Of a stretch of 64,000 bases of DNA, positions 26,111 to 35,775 are shown piece after piece (within the stretch, counting starts at the first letter, position 1; each line of letters begins with the position of its first letter). This stretch comes from Methanocella_A sp963769045 (GTDB lineage Archaea; Halobacteriota; Methanocellia; Methanocellales; Methanocellaceae): assembly GCA_963769045.1 (NCBI GenBank), contig CAVYKK010000013.1, positions 124,001 through 188,000 of the forward strand. Reading direction: 5' to 3'. The position numbers were made by a program, and so were the translations under genes. Under the pieces are notes generated by a model that made no database searches, had not been told where the DNA came from, and saw nothing but the letters and a program-made list of their open reading frames with translations.

Positions 26111-27124
26111 CTATAGGTTCCGGATGATCTCGTCGGTCATCTCGCTGGACTTCGCGTTGCCGCCAAGGTCGTAGGTCAGCTTCTTCTTCTCCGCGATAAC
26201 CTTCTTCGTCGCGGCAAAGATAGCTGCACCCGCCTTCGGCTGTCCCAGATACTCGAGCATCCATGCTCCCGCGAGCACCGTCGCCACCGGGTCGACCTTG
26301 TCCTGGCCCTTGTACTTAGGGGCGCTGCCGTGGGCCGGCTCGAACATGGCCTTCTTGTCGCCGATGTTAGCCGAGTAGATCAGGCCGATGCTGCCGACGA
26401 GGGCGGAGCACTCCTCGCTGAGGATGTCCATGAACAGGTTTGTCGAAAGCATGACCTTCTTGTTGAAGATCGCCGGGTTCTTGACCAGCTGCTGGGCCAC
26501 GTTGTCCACGTGGTACTCCTCCAGCTCGATACCGGGGTAATTCTTGTGGACCTTCTCGCATTCCTCGAGGAACGCGCCGTCGGTCTTCTTCAGGATGTTG
26601 CTCTTGTGGACGGCCACGACGGCCTTCCATCCCCGACGCTTTGCCTCCTCGAAGGCGTATCGGGCGATACGGTTGCACGACGGACGGGTGATCTTCCGTA
26701 TAGCGATGTACACGTCAGGCGTTATCTGGACCTCTTCGCCGACGTACAGGCCTTCCGTGCCCTCGCGCACGCAGACGAAGTCCACCGCGCCCAGCGGGGC
26801 CTCGGTGCCAGGGTACGTGAGGATCGGCCGTACGTTCGCGTACAGGTCATACCGCTGCCTGATCGAGACCGCGACGCTCTTCGGAGAGCCAATGCCGCCC
26901 GGCGTGGTGGTCGGGCCCTTGAAAATGGCGTCGGCCTCGTCCATCTTCTTCCACGAGGCATCGGGGATAAGCGTGTTGCCCCCGTTCGCCTGCCACCATT
27001 CCGCGCCTCCGTCGCACGTAACGAATTCGACCTTAGCGCCTGCCGCTTTCATGACTTTCATGGCCGACGCAGTGAGCTCGGGGCCCACGCCGTCGCCGTT
27101 TAGAACTGCCACTTTCTTAGACAT
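26111..27124 (-). CDS. Isocitrate/isopropylmalate/homoisocitrate-type dehydrogenase
   Basis: 337 residues from ATG 27124. N-terminal VAVLNGDGVGPE, substrate loop SPKSVAVSIRQRYDLYANVRP, catalytic DFVCVREGTEGLYVG, and NAD(P)-site FEPAHGSAPKYKGQ. The family oxidatively decarboxylates beta-hydroxy acids. The loop residues do not let me separate isocitrate from homoisocitrate or isopropylmalate. With a citrate-synthase-like gene in the window, an oxidative route to 2-oxoglutarate is plausible. Start overlaps the upstream gene by 8 nt. Confidence 0.85.
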   Translation of the reverse strand: MSKKVAVLNGDGVGPELTASAMKVMKAAGAKVEFVTCDGGAEWWQANGGNTLIPDASWKKMDEADAIFKGPTTTPGGIGSPKSVAVSIRQRYDLYANVRPILTYPGTEAPLGAVDFVCVREGTEGLYVGEEVQITPDVYIAIRKITRPSCNRIARYAFEEAKRRGWKAVVAVHKSNILKKTDGAFLEECEKVHKNYPGIELEEYHVDNVAQQLVKNPAIFNKKVMLSTNLFMDILSEECSALVGSIGLIYSANIGDKKAMFEPAHGSAPKYKGQDKVDPVATVLAGAWMLEYLGQPKAGAAIFAATKKVIAEKKKLTYDLGGNAKSSEMTDEIIRNL

Positions 27125-28106
27125 GTTTGTTATTACACCCTTTTGCCGGCCGGAGGCCGGTGATGTTGTGCTTCGTAAAATCGAATACGGTCGCACGTTT
27201 CCCGCCCCTCGTGATGTCCAGGCGGGAGCCGGGGACTATCTTACCGATTCTTGCCGCATTAAGCTTGTGGTCGCCGAACGTGCGCAGCACCTTCTGCGTG
27301 TTCTCCGGCTTGCAGGTGACGATGAAGCCCATGCCCGGGTACATTCTCAGCCAGTGATCGCACTCGATCCGGGCCGGCTTCGGGATCGCGTCGATCTCGA
27401 CCTCCGCACCGGCGCCCGAGACTTCCAGGATCATGCCCAGCGTGCCGATAATGCCCGGATTGCTCACGTCCTTGCCCGCGGTCAGAAGCTTCTTCTCGCC
27501 CAGCTCTACCATCGCACGGACCTGGTTCCTGACGATGGCCGCGTCCTTGAGGAACGTGGTGTCCCAGTTGACGTCACAGGACGGGTGAATCCGGCCGTCG
27601 AGGTCGATGGCCAGCACCACGTCGTCACCGGGCTTCGCCGTGCTGCTATAGACGATGCTGTCCTTTCGGACGACCCCGAGGATGGCCACGTCCAGCGCCG
27701 TATACGGCGTGTCAGGGTGGATGTGCCCGCCGACGATGGGGACGCCGAACTTCTCGATGCCCAGCTTCATGCCCTTGAGCACTTTTCCGGTGATCTCGGG
27801 AGAGTTAGATGAAAAGATGTCCACCATGCCCAGCGGCCTTCCGCCCATGGCCGCGATGTCATGCACGTTGACCAGAATTGCGCAGTATCCCGACCATTCC
27901 GGGTCGACCCGCATCAGCTTGTCCCAGATGCCGTCGGCAGCCAGCAGCAGCGCCTCGTCCTCGTTGTAGTCGATGATGGCCGCGTCCTCGCCGAACGACG
28001 GGTTCGTGCCTTTCTCGTCGAAGACGTTGACGATGTTTTTGATGGAATGTTTGCGTGTCGCTCCCAGGTAGTCGCGCAGCGATTCCGCCAGAATCTCCAG
28101 GTCCAT
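27117..28106 (-). CDS. AIR synthase-related protein, methanogenesis marker 2-like
   Basis: 329 residues from ATG 28106, preceded by AGGAGC. PurM/selenophosphate synthetase-type fold: FGEDAAIIDYN at the N-terminus (ATP/Mg site), NVHDIAAMGGRPLGMVDIF, and GKDVSNPGIIGTLGMILE. This pattern fits the AIR-synthase-related family conserved in methanogens as marker protein 2; its reaction is unknown. It is co-transcribed with the dehydrogenase downstream. Confidence 0.8.
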   Translation of the reverse strand: MDLEILAESLRDYLGATRKHSIKNIVNVFDEKGTNPSFGEDAAIIDYNEDEALLLAADGIWDKLMRVDPEWSGYCAILVNVHDIAAMGGRPLGMVDIFSSNSPEITGKVLKGMKLGIEKFGVPIVGGHIHPDTPYTALDVAILGVVRKDSIVYSSTAKPGDDVVLAIDLDGRIHPSCDVNWDTTFLKDAAIVRNQVRAMVELGEKKLLTAGKDVSNPGIIGTLGMILEVSGAGAEVEIDAIPKPARIECDHWLRMYPGMGFIVTCKPENTQKVLRTFGDHKLNAARIGKIVPGSRLDITRGGKRATVFDFTKHNITGLRPAKGCNNKHV

Positions 28107-28180
28107 TGTAATGCTCCTGACTGGATAGCACAATGGTGCCATCCAAATATTAATGTATCTACGGGTAGAAATAGGGTTCG

Positions 28181-29746
28181 ATGTGCCCCGACCACCTCGA
28201 CTGGACTGAAAAATACCGGCCGAAGAGCCTTAGCGATGTCGTAGGGAACGACGCCGCGGTCAAAGCGTTAAGACAGTGGGCGGCGACTTTCGGCTCCGGC
28301 AAGCGTGCCGTTATCCTTTTCGGGTCTCCGGGCGTGGGCAAGACCTCCGCGGCCCTGGCCCTGGCCAACGACCTGGGCTGGGAGTACATCGAGATGAACG
28401 CGTCGGACCAGCGGAACAAGAGTATCGTCCAGCAGATCGCGGGCTCGGCGGCGAAGGCCGGTACTTTCGAGGGCGTGGGCGGCCGAAGACTGATCGTGCT
28501 GGACGAGGCGGACAACCTGAGCGGCAACCAGGACAGGGGAGGCGAAAGCGCCATCCTCAACGTGATCAAGACCACGGACCAGCCTATCATACTCATTGCC
28601 AACGACCTGTACGCGCTGTCGAAGCCGCTGCGGGACGCGGCGCTGAACATCCCGTTCAGGAGCATACTCAGTACCTCGATAGCGAAGACACTTCGACGCA
28701 TCTGCTCGGAAGAGAACATAAAATGCGACCCGGACGCGCTGATGAAGATCGCGGAGCGGACCAGCGACCTTCGGTCGGCGATCAACGACCTGCAGGCGGC
28801 CGCCCAGGGCAAAAGCGAGGTCACGCTGGCCGATGTGGCGACGGGCGAGCGCGATGTTCCCGAGACGATTTTCAAGGTCATGGGCCTGATCTTCCGGGGC
28901 AAGGACATGCGCGAGGCGTTGAACGCCACGTACGACCTGGACGAGAACCCCGAAGACCTGATCGGATGGGTAGACGAAAACCTGCCCCGGGAATACTCGG
29001 ACGACGACCTGGAGAGAGGCTTCGAGGCAGTGTCCCGGGCAGACGTATACCTGGGCCGGGTGCGCCGCCGGATGGACTATGGCATGTGGCGCTACGCGGG
29101 GTTCATGGAGGTCTGCGGCGTCAACCGGGCCCGCCGGAAACGGTTCGGCGGCTACACGAAGTACAGCTCGCCGACCTACTGGAAGAAGCTGGGCTGGACC
29201 AAGTCGGCCAGGACACTGCGCGATTCCGTTGCGGCGAAGATCGGAAAAGCCTGCCACACCTCGAAGAAAGAGGCCCGCTCCGAGTACATGCCGCTGATCC
29301 ATTTCTTGTTCAATCGGGAGGACCTGGCCGTCAAACTGTCGGCCGAGCTCAAGCTGGAAGAGGACGAGATCGCGTTCCTGCTGGGCACGAAGAAGGCCTC
29401 GAAAAAGGTCGGGGAGATATACAAGAAATCCCGCGAGCTCATCGTCGAAGAGATCGAGGAAGAGATCGATGCCTTCGCGCGGTTCGGCAAATACAGCGGC
29501 GAGTTCGAGAAAGGAGAGTCCCTGAAGGCGCTGACCCGTGCCGAAGACGAGGACGAGAAGCCCCCCGTTGAGCAGTCGGAGAAGCTTGAAGTAAAGCCAA
29601 AGCGAACGAGGCGCAAAGCAAGGGACGGCGGCGACGAGACTGATGAGCCCGAGACGATGCAGCCGGCAGAAGAACAACCGCCGCTGGAGCCTGAGCAGGC
29701 CTCCGGGCCGGATAAGAAGAAGCAGCGTACGTTATTCGAATTTTGA
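28181..29746 (+). CDS. rfcL: Replication factor C large subunit
   Basis: 521 residues. Walker A FGSPGVGKTSAALAL, Walker B IVLDEADN, and sensor region of the AAA+ clamp loader; residues ~420-510 are acidic and Lys-rich; the C-terminal QRTLFEF is a PCNA-interacting motif. It loads the sliding clamp onto primed DNA with RfcS. Divergent to the methanogenesis marker operon, 74-bp gap. Strong archaeal marker. Confidence 0.97.
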   Translation: MCPDHLDWTEKYRPKSLSDVVGNDAAVKALRQWAATFGSGKRAVILFGSPGVGKTSAALALANDLGWEYIEMNASDQRNKSIVQQIAGSAAKAGTFEGVGGRRLIVLDEADNLSGNQDRGGESAILNVIKTTDQPIILIANDLYALSKPLRDAALNIPFRSILSTSIAKTLRRICSEENIKCDPDALMKIAERTSDLRSAINDLQAAAQGKSEVTLADVATGERDVPETIFKVMGLIFRGKDMREALNATYDLDENPEDLIGWVDENLPREYSDDDLERGFEAVSRADVYLGRVRRRMDYGMWRYAGFMEVCGVNRARRKRFGGYTKYSSPTYWKKLGWTKSARTLRDSVAAKIGKACHTSKKEARSEYMPLIHFLFNREDLAVKLSAELKLEEDEIAFLLGTKKASKKVGEIYKKSRELIVEEIEEEIDAFARFGKYSGEFEKGESLKALTRAEDEDEKPPVEQSEKLEVKPKRTRRKARDGGDETDEPETMQPAEEQPPLEPEQASGPDKKKQRTLFEF

Positions 29747-29851
29747 TATTAGCATTTATATGACCATCGGCCTGCGGGCCTTCGCGCGCGCGAGTGTTTG
29801 CGAGTCATTTGACGATAGCCCTGCCCGTGCCATATTCGAATATCCGGCCAT

Positions 29852-29887
29852 GGCTCTCCGGTATGGGAGCCGTCATACCGGAGAGCC
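29852..29887. repeat. Perfect 14-bp hairpin downstream of rfcL
   Basis: GGCTCTCCGGTATG and CATACCGGAGAGCC flank an 8-nt loop. No T-run follows. It lies ~105 bp past rfcL, after a CGCGCGCGCGAG motif at ~29783. Confidence 0.8.
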
Positions 29888-30007
29888 TGAGCAAGGAAAA
29901 AGTTCCATTGCCTTCACTGGAAAATATTGATTTTTCATAAATCGGGTCCTGAGCCGGTACCAACAAGATTAGATATCAATTCCCTGTTTTTACTCATTGG
30001 CGATATT

Positions 30008-30394
30008 ATGCTATTCGGACTCATCACGAGGCGGCGCCTCACCGCGCTGAAAATGCGCTATGCGAGGGGCAGCAGCTGGGTAGGGATTTTCCTGACGCTT
30101 GGTATCATAACAGCGAACCTGAAGCTCTTTGAGCCGTTCATCATCAGCCTGCTGCCGTCATGGCTCCCGATGCAGGCGGTCATCGTGGCGTCCATTCCCT
30201 CGTACTTCATTGCCTGCTACCTGATCGGATGGATTGACGAGAGGAAAGGCATCTGGAAGAACGAGAACACCTATGGCTGGGAGGTCAGTCCCGAGTCGAT
30301 GGAACTTATCACCACGATCCGCATGATGAGAGAGTACATCGAAGAACAGAAGGCCCGTGAAAATAAAGTGCAGATCGAGCAGCTGGCGAAGTGA
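30008..30394 (+). CDS. Small membrane protein of unknown function
   Basis: 128 residues from ATG 30008 (a TTG at 29927 would add 27). Residues ~24-48 and ~55-75 are membrane helices, followed by a soluble tail with WKNENTYGWEVSPESMEL and a charged helical end (REYIEEQKARENKVQIEQLA). No family recognised. Converges on another small membrane gene. Confidence 0.6.
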   Translation: MLFGLITRRRLTALKMRYARGSSWVGIFLTLGIITANLKLFEPFIISLLPSWLPMQAVIVASIPSYFIACYLIGWIDERKGIWKNENTYGWEVSPESMELITTIRMMREYIEEQKARENKVQIEQLAK

Positions 30395-30432
30395 AAAGAA
30401 GAAGAATCAGGGACGGCTGTCCCAGCCAATGC

Positions 30433-30636
30433 TCATTTGGGCGCCTGTTCCTCATTCGCTTTACGAAGCTGGCTGACCTTGCGGGATATCAGGTAAGCGA
30501 CGACTACGAAGGCCAGCCCCAGGAGCTGGAGGATTGTCTGGCCGGTGAATAGGCCATAGAACATCACGACGATGCCGATCGTTATGATACCGATGCCGAC
30601 GAGGGCCAGCAGCCTGCGTTCTTTCAGGTTGTCCAT
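30433..30636 (-). CDS. Small two-helix membrane protein
   Basis: 67 residues; helices at ~10-30 and ~36-53 with basic ends and a charged tail (SRKVSQLRKANEEQAPK). No family recognised. Confidence 0.6.
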   Translation of the reverse strand: MDNLKERRLLALVGIGIITIGIVVMFYGLFTGQTILQLLGLAFVVVAYLISRKVSQLRKANEEQAPK

Positions 30637-30687
30637 ATCGATATCAGCGTATATGCATTATCCTATAAATATTCCGGCACCATTTAG

Positions 30688-30880
30688 AGGCCACAGAGGT
30701 ATTAAGAGGGCACAGAGCTCAGCACAGAGGTCGCAGAGGTCACAGAGGTATTCACAGAGGTTTGTTTTAATGGTAGGGCTTCGGGCAGCCTTTTCCTAAA
30801 AGTCCTCTGTGTCGTCCTCTATGGCCTCTGTGACCTCTGTGCTGAGCTCTGCGACCTCTCGAAACCTCTGTCACCTCCAA
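30688..30880. repeat. Large hairpin of CACAGAGGT nonamers
   Basis: Tandem CACAGAGGT-like units at 30688-30765 are mirrored as CCTCTGTGACCTCTGTG at ~30798-30880, giving a ~75-bp imperfect stem. It occupies the gap before the TPR gene. Confidence 0.85.
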
Positions 30881-30936
30881 AAGGGAGAACGATAAAGTTA
30901 AAACGGTCCGGGTTGTTATTAGGTCATTTAACCTGC

Positions 30937-31935
30937 ATGGGACATGATGAGAGGGGGAAAAAGCAAACGGACGAAAAACCAGCCGCCAGCGACCTGATCA
31001 ACCGGGCGACGGAAGCCCTGAAGGCGAACCCGGACAACGCTGAGCTGCACAACAGCCTTGGAGTCCTGTACTTCAAGGACGGCCGCGCGGACGACGCCGT
31101 CAAAGAGTTCCGGGAGGCTGCCCGTCTCAAGCCCGACTTCGCCATGGCCAGGATTAACCTGGGCAACGTGTACCTGTCCAGGGGACTGATTGACAATGCC
31201 ATCACGGAATACCGGGAGGTACTGAAGTCCGGCCATGCCACTGCAGATGTCCATGTCCGCCTGGGGGCTGCATATGAGCGCAGGGGCATGGTGGACGACG
31301 CCATCCGGGAGTATGCGGACGCCGTTAAGCTCAAGCCGGCCGATGCCGGCATCAGGCAGAGCCTGGGCGCGGCCTGCTACAAAAAGGGACTGGTGGCCGA
31401 AGCAATCCGCGAACTGAAGGAGGCCGCCAGGATCAGCCCCGGGAACGCCGATATACACTACGGGCTGGGCAATGTCTATTTTAGCAAAGGCATGCTCGAC
31501 GAGGCTATGAGCCAGTATAGGGAGGCGCTGCGGATAGTGCCCAATCATGCCGATGCGCGTATCCGCCTGGCTTTTGTCCACATGAAGAAGGACGCGCTCG
31601 ACGATGCTATCGGAGAGCTCCATGCAGTGATCATGGCTCGCCCGCAGATGGCGGCGGCACATGGATACCTCAGCATGGCACTGCTTAAGAAAGGCCAGAT
31701 CATGGAAGCTATTGTAGAACAGAAGGAGGTCGTGCGCCTCCAGCCTGAGAGCGCCGATGCACACTACAACCTGGGCGACCTGTATGCGAAGAACGGGCAG
31801 ATGCATGAGGCCATCGAGGAGTACCGGGCCGCTCAGCAGATCGACCCGGGCTACTCGAAAGCGAGGATGGAAAAGGATACATCGGACACAGAGGGCACGA
31901 AGGCCATTAAGGCCACAAAGGATGCAAGCCGGTAG
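30937..31935 (+). CDS. Tetratricopeptide repeat protein
   Basis: 332 residues from ATG 30937. About eight 34-residue TPRs, for example HNSLGVLYFKDGRADDAVKE and ARINLGNVYLSRGLIDNAI, forming a protein-binding superhelix. No signal peptide. The last ~15 residues (DTEGTKAIKATKDASR) are encoded by the left arm of a nonamer hairpin, so the C-terminus was altered or extended by the repeat. Binding partner unknown. Confidence 0.9.
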   Translation: MGHDERGKKQTDEKPAASDLINRATEALKANPDNAELHNSLGVLYFKDGRADDAVKEFREAARLKPDFAMARINLGNVYLSRGLIDNAITEYREVLKSGHATADVHVRLGAAYERRGMVDDAIREYADAVKLKPADAGIRQSLGAACYKKGLVAEAIRELKEAARISPGNADIHYGLGNVYFSKGMLDEAMSQYREALRIVPNHADARIRLAFVHMKKDALDDAIGELHAVIMARPQMAAAHGYLSMALLKKGQIMEAIVEQKEVVRLQPESADAHYNLGDLYAKNGQMHEAIEEYRAAQQIDPGYSKARMEKDTSDTEGTKAIKATKDASR

Positions 31936-31994
31936 CAATACGTCACCAGTGCCCCTTCGTGCCCTTAGTGGCCTCCGTGCCCTCCGTGTCCAAT
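31883..31994. repeat. Nonamer hairpin overlapping the TPR gene end
   Basis: GGACACAGAGGGCACGAAGG (31883) and its continuation is mirrored by CCCTTAGTGGCCTCCGTGCC...GTGTCC to ~31991. The left arm is inside the TPR coding region and the right arm ends 4 nt before the uspA stop. Confidence 0.85.
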
Positions 31995-31997
31995 GTT

Positions 31998-32381
31998 TTA
32001 TTTAACCACGATCACCGTGCAGGTCGCGTTGTGCACGATGTACTCCGGCACTGTGCCCACGCCGGGCTCGTTTGCCGGTCCCGATGACCCGACAATGATG
32101 ATATCCACGTTTTTATCTGCAGCAGCCTTCAGTATCGTCTCGTAGACGCTGCCGCTTTCCAGCATCGGGGTCAGGTAGACGCCGAAGGCGGCGGCCCTGT
32201 CCTTGATCCTGTCGAGCATCAGCAGGCCGTCCTTGATGATGCGGTCGTTGTCCACCCCCCGCTTCCCGGTCACTATGTGAATGGCGTAAATCTCATCTTC
32301 CCGCCACGAGGCAAGGTCGATGGCGAACTTTACCACGTTGTCCATCTGGGGATTTTTGTTCACTGCCAGCAATATGCTCAA
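31998..32381 (-). CDS. Universal stress protein
   Basis: 127 residues from TTG 32381, with AGGTG upstream. LLAVNKNPQMDNVVKFAIDL at the start and the ATP-binding IIIVGSSGPANEPGVGTVPE near the end (G-x2-G-x9-G variant) identify a UspA-type ATP-binding protein. Shorter than the usual 140 residues. Role unknown. Confidence 0.85.
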   Translation of the reverse strand: MSILLAVNKNPQMDNVVKFAIDLASWREDEIYAIHIVTGKRGVDNDRIIKDGLLMLDRIKDRAAAFGVYLTPMLESGSVYETILKAAADKNVDIIIVGSSGPANEPGVGTVPEYIVHNATCTVIVVK

Positions 32382-32529
32382 GGATGCCCACCTGTCGAAG
32401 GGTGATATGCGATATGATAGGTATGTACATAGGTACCATCGCCGTTAGTGTATTTAACCATAGCGCTGGCATCAAAAAACTGTGATAAAAACTATACCGG
32501 AAAGGGCTGGCCTGACGAAAGCGGCCGTA

Positions 32530-32784
32530 TTAATCCTTCGCGTTTTTATGGTACTCACAGGAATGCGCGACCTCCTTTCCCAGCTCGCGCCACTCTTCGA
32601 GACTGTCCTCCTCGCCGGGCTTGAGCTCGAAAAGAATGCCGTGGTCTCCCTCGTACGGGAGCCGGTGGTCATGGCTGCCGAACAGGATCACGTCCGGTAT
32701 GCCTTCCGGGAACGCCTCGCATCTGGTACTGCCGTACTTCAGGTGCCGGCAGAACATGCACATCGGCGCGGGAATGTCAATCAT
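32530..32784 (-). CDS. Small cysteine-containing conserved protein
   Basis: 84 residues from ATG 32784. CMFCRHLKYGSTRCEAFPEG at the N-terminus and a C-terminal CEYH give four Cys plus His, suggesting a metal site. GSHDHRLPYEGDHGILFEL follows. I have an impression of a widespread uncharacterised family but cannot name it. Confidence 0.6.
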   Translation of the reverse strand: MIDIPAPMCMFCRHLKYGSTRCEAFPEGIPDVILFGSHDHRLPYEGDHGILFELKPGEEDSLEEWRELGKEVAHSCEYHKNAKD

Positions 32785-32881
32785 GATAATCGACCATGGC
32801 ACCCGAAATATAAAGAGCTTCCTGTATGCTCATACAGGGCTGCATCTGTCTGCCCGGCTCTATAGGCTATTACAGGGGCTA

Positions 32882-32986
32882 TTACAGGCCGGCCAGCCAT
32901 TTGCTCAACAAATAGGCGGCGACGATGAAGACGACGAGGATGAAGAAAATCCGCGAAAGCTCTTTTTTATCGATATTGTCAAGCAT
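32882..32986 (-). CDS. Possible 34-residue membrane peptide
   Basis: ATG 32986 to TAA 32882. Starts MLDNIDKKELSRIFF and has one hydrophobic helix (ILVVFIVAAYLLSKWL). No clear ribosome-binding site. The charged start followed by a single helix fits a small membrane protein, but it could be chance. Confidence 0.45.
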   Translation of the reverse strand: MLDNIDKKELSRIFFILVVFIVAAYLLSKWLAGL

Positions 32987-33119
32987 CGATCAATCTTTAA
33001 CTGGCTTCAATAATAAGCCTATCCTGTCCCGCTTAATCATGTGTCTGCATTAACTACAGTCCCGTCCGTAGCTTAAGCAATATATTTGCTCCTGCAATGC
33101 GGATAGTCTATTGATCAGC

Positions 33120-35270
33120 ATGAACGGCGACCCTCTGTCAAGACGCAGGTTCCTCAAAGCGGTAGGTGCGGCCTCAGCCATAGCGCTGGGCGCCGGCGCG
33201 CTGGGCTGCGTGACCAGCAATACGGATATCGTCACCAGGACCACGACCGGCCTCACTTACACGATCACGGGAAACGTGCGCACGAAGTTTGCGAATTTCG
33301 TCCCCCTGCCGGTGGCCGTGACCCCGTCGTTAAGCGATTATTCCGTACCCGCCGGCCTGTCGGACGTCCTGGCGGTCGAACGCGCGGGCCTGGACGACGC
33401 CGGGAAAGCGAAACTGGCAGAGGACCTGTTCTTTCTCCGCCAATCTACGGACGCGCAGATATATGACCTGTACAAGGACGCCCAGAAACGTGGAGCCCCG
33501 GTTATCGTAACGACAGATACGGCCCTTCACGCTTACCACATCCTGTTCGACTATGCGCTCCGTATTCTTGAGGTGGGCAAGCTCAACGATGCAGTCATCG
33601 AGCTTACGGACCTGATGCGCACGGCATCGAAGGCTCAGCTCGATGCCGGCATCCCGGAGCTGCAGGACCTTTGCATGAAGAACGTCGCCTTCTTCGGAGT
33701 GGCAAAGGCACTGCTGGGAGGCGGTACCGGCGGGCTACCGTCAGGGGCAAAAGGGCTGGTGGACGCTGAGATCGAACTGATCAATGCCCATGAAGGGTTC
33801 GCCGACTCCCCGATCTTCGGCCGGAAGGAGGACTACAGCCAGTACGTGCCCCGGGGCCACTATACGAGGAACGACCTCCTTAAAAAATATTTCATGGCCA
33901 TGATGTGGTACGGGCGCATGTCGTTCAACCTGTACAAGTCATTGCCCGGCGCAGGCAAAGAGCCCGATACCGGGAGCACCCGCCAGGCCATCATGATAGC
34001 GATGTCGTTGAACGGCCGGGCTTTCGATCTATGGAAGACAGTCTATGACCCGACGGTCTTCTTCGTCGGCGAGACGGACGATCTCTCGGTCTACGACTAC
34101 CAGTCACTGATCAAGGAGATATACGGCGATCAGGTCCGGCTTTCCAGCCTGACGGACGACAGCAGGGTCCTCACGTTCATAGAGAAAGCGGCCGCGCTGA
34201 AAGTCCCGAAGATCATCTCCGGCCTCATCCAGGACGACGAGGATAAGGCCGTCCTCAAGGGCTTCCGGTTCATGGGACAGCGCTTTATCCCGGACTCCTA
34301 CATTTTCCAGGGGCTTGTCTACGACAAAGTCGGGACGCAAGCCAGACCAAGGCTCTTCCCGCTGGGCCTGGACGTCATGGCCGTGCTCGGCTCAAAGCGG
34401 GCTTACGCCATTCTCGACAGCATGGGGGAGACACAATACGAAAACTACGTGAAACAGTTCGAGGCGCTGAAGGCCGAGTTCGCTGCGCTGAAGGCGGAAG
34501 ACTGGACGCAGAACCTCTACTGGGGCTGGCTCTACAGCCTGCTCGCGCTGCTCAATGAGAAGGGCGACGGGTATCCGACATTCATGAAGGGCGATGCGTG
34601 GGTGGACAAAGAGCTGAACACGTCGCTCGGCAGCTGGACGGAACTGCGGCATGACACTATCCTCTATGCCAAGCAGAGCTACACAGTGCTGGCGACGGGG
34701 ATCATGCAGAGCGCAGAGGCTAAAGGCTACGTGGAGCCGAACCCGGAGCTGTACGGCAGGCTGGCATCGCTGGCACAGATGACCTATGACGGGCTGCAGG
34801 ACCGTGACTTGCTGACAGATACGCTTGCCAGCAAGCTCGCGGACCTGAAAGAGATGCTGATGCAGCTGAAGACAATATCTGAGAAAGAGCTGACAGGGGC
34901 AAGCCTCACCAGTGACGAATATGCGTCCATCCGGTACTTCGGCGGCCGGCTCGAGAGTATTACTACCTTCCCGCCGGAGGTGGCCGAAGCCGTCGAGAGC
35001 GATACGGACAAGGTCATGGCCGTGGTGGCCGATGTGCACACCGATACGAACACCGGCCAGGTGCTGGAAGAAGGAGTAGGATACCCATACCACCTGTTCG
35101 TGATCGTCCCGGTAGACGGCCAACTAACGCTGTGTCAGGGAGCGGCCTTCAGCTACTATGAGTTCAAACAGCCCATGTCAGACCGCCTGACCGACGAGGC
35201 ATGGCAGGCAAAGCTGGCGAACAATACAGCCCCAGAGCCGCCGGCATGGACGAAGAGTATAAAATCATAA
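33120..35270 (+). CDS. DUF3160 family exported lipoprotein
   Basis: 716 residues from ATG 33120. The N-terminus has a twin-arginine signal (LSRRRFLKAVG) and a lipobox-like ALGC, so it is probably exported folded and lipid-anchored. The body matches DUF3160: FLRQSTDAQIYDLYKDAQKR, VTTDTALHAYHILFDY and FMGQRFIPDSYIF. The family is large, helical and of unknown function. Tat export suggests a cofactor or rapid folding. Confidence 0.85.
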   Translation: MNGDPLSRRRFLKAVGAASAIALGAGALGCVTSNTDIVTRTTTGLTYTITGNVRTKFANFVPLPVAVTPSLSDYSVPAGLSDVLAVERAGLDDAGKAKLAEDLFFLRQSTDAQIYDLYKDAQKRGAPVIVTTDTALHAYHILFDYALRILEVGKLNDAVIELTDLMRTASKAQLDAGIPELQDLCMKNVAFFGVAKALLGGGTGGLPSGAKGLVDAEIELINAHEGFADSPIFGRKEDYSQYVPRGHYTRNDLLKKYFMAMMWYGRMSFNLYKSLPGAGKEPDTGSTRQAIMIAMSLNGRAFDLWKTVYDPTVFFVGETDDLSVYDYQSLIKEIYGDQVRLSSLTDDSRVLTFIEKAAALKVPKIISGLIQDDEDKAVLKGFRFMGQRFIPDSYIFQGLVYDKVGTQARPRLFPLGLDVMAVLGSKRAYAILDSMGETQYENYVKQFEALKAEFAALKAEDWTQNLYWGWLYSLLALLNEKGDGYPTFMKGDAWVDKELNTSLGSWTELRHDTILYAKQSYTVLATGIMQSAEAKGYVEPNPELYGRLASLAQMTYDGLQDRDLLTDTLASKLADLKEMLMQLKTISEKELTGASLTSDEYASIRYFGGRLESITTFPPEVAEAVESDTDKVMAVVADVHTDTNTGQVLEEGVGYPYHLFVIVPVDGQLTLCQGAAFSYYEFKQPMSDRLTDEAWQAKLANNTAPEPPAWTKSIKS

Positions 35271-35295
35271 ACGGGCAATGTGCCGTCAGTGCCAT

Positions 35296-35619
35296 TCAGA
35301 TAACGCGGAGCAGGTCGACCCCCCGGAACTCGACCCGGCAAACATCGCCGGCGTCGGCGGTCGGCAGGACGATCGTAATGAGCCCGGTATAGCTCTTGTT
35401 TTTACACTTGAACGCTATAGTGAGGATACGGTCCTGCAACAGATACAGCTTCTCAATATCGTTAATGCTGCTGTCCAGCGACATCGTGCCACGCCAGTTG
35501 GAAAAATCCCTGTCCATAATGACGACGAGCGAGTCGGCCCGGGCTACCAGATTAGTGACGTCATAGACCTCGACGGCTTCCCTGCACTCGATGACCAGCA
35601 CTGACCCACCTTGCAGCAT
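35296..35619 (-). CDS. Hypothetical protein, tandem paralogue 1
   Basis: 107 residues. Aligns along its length with the protein at 35776: IECREAVEVYDVTNLVARAD versus IECKEIIELYDGSKLIARPD, and VEFRGVDLLRVI versus LEFQGVDLLQAK. Probably a small beta-rich domain. Both genes share a ~20-bp upstream segment (TATGGCCAGATCGTTGAACT at 35647 and 36130), so promoter and gene were duplicated together. Confidence 0.7.
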   Translation of the reverse strand: MLQGGSVLVIECREAVEVYDVTNLVARADSLVVIMDRDFSNWRGTMSLDSSINDIEKLYLLQDRILTIAFKCKNKSYTGLITIVLPTADAGDVCRVEFRGVDLLRVI

Positions 35620-35775
35620 TACATGAGAGGGGTTTTATAAAAATAGTATGGCCAGATCGTTGAACTATCCTAATTAATTGCGGAGCAGGCTGAATATTCT
35701 CCGGCATCGACATTAACAGACCCGATGCTTGCCGGTATCAGCAAGGAGACGACCGAGAAAAAATGCAGGGAAATT

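Noticed and set aside
28268..29677. 469-codon open frame opposite rfcL
   Set aside because: Antisense shadow of a certain gene caused by high GC; no homology, and similar shadows oppose pgk, ilvD and the citrate synthase-like gene.
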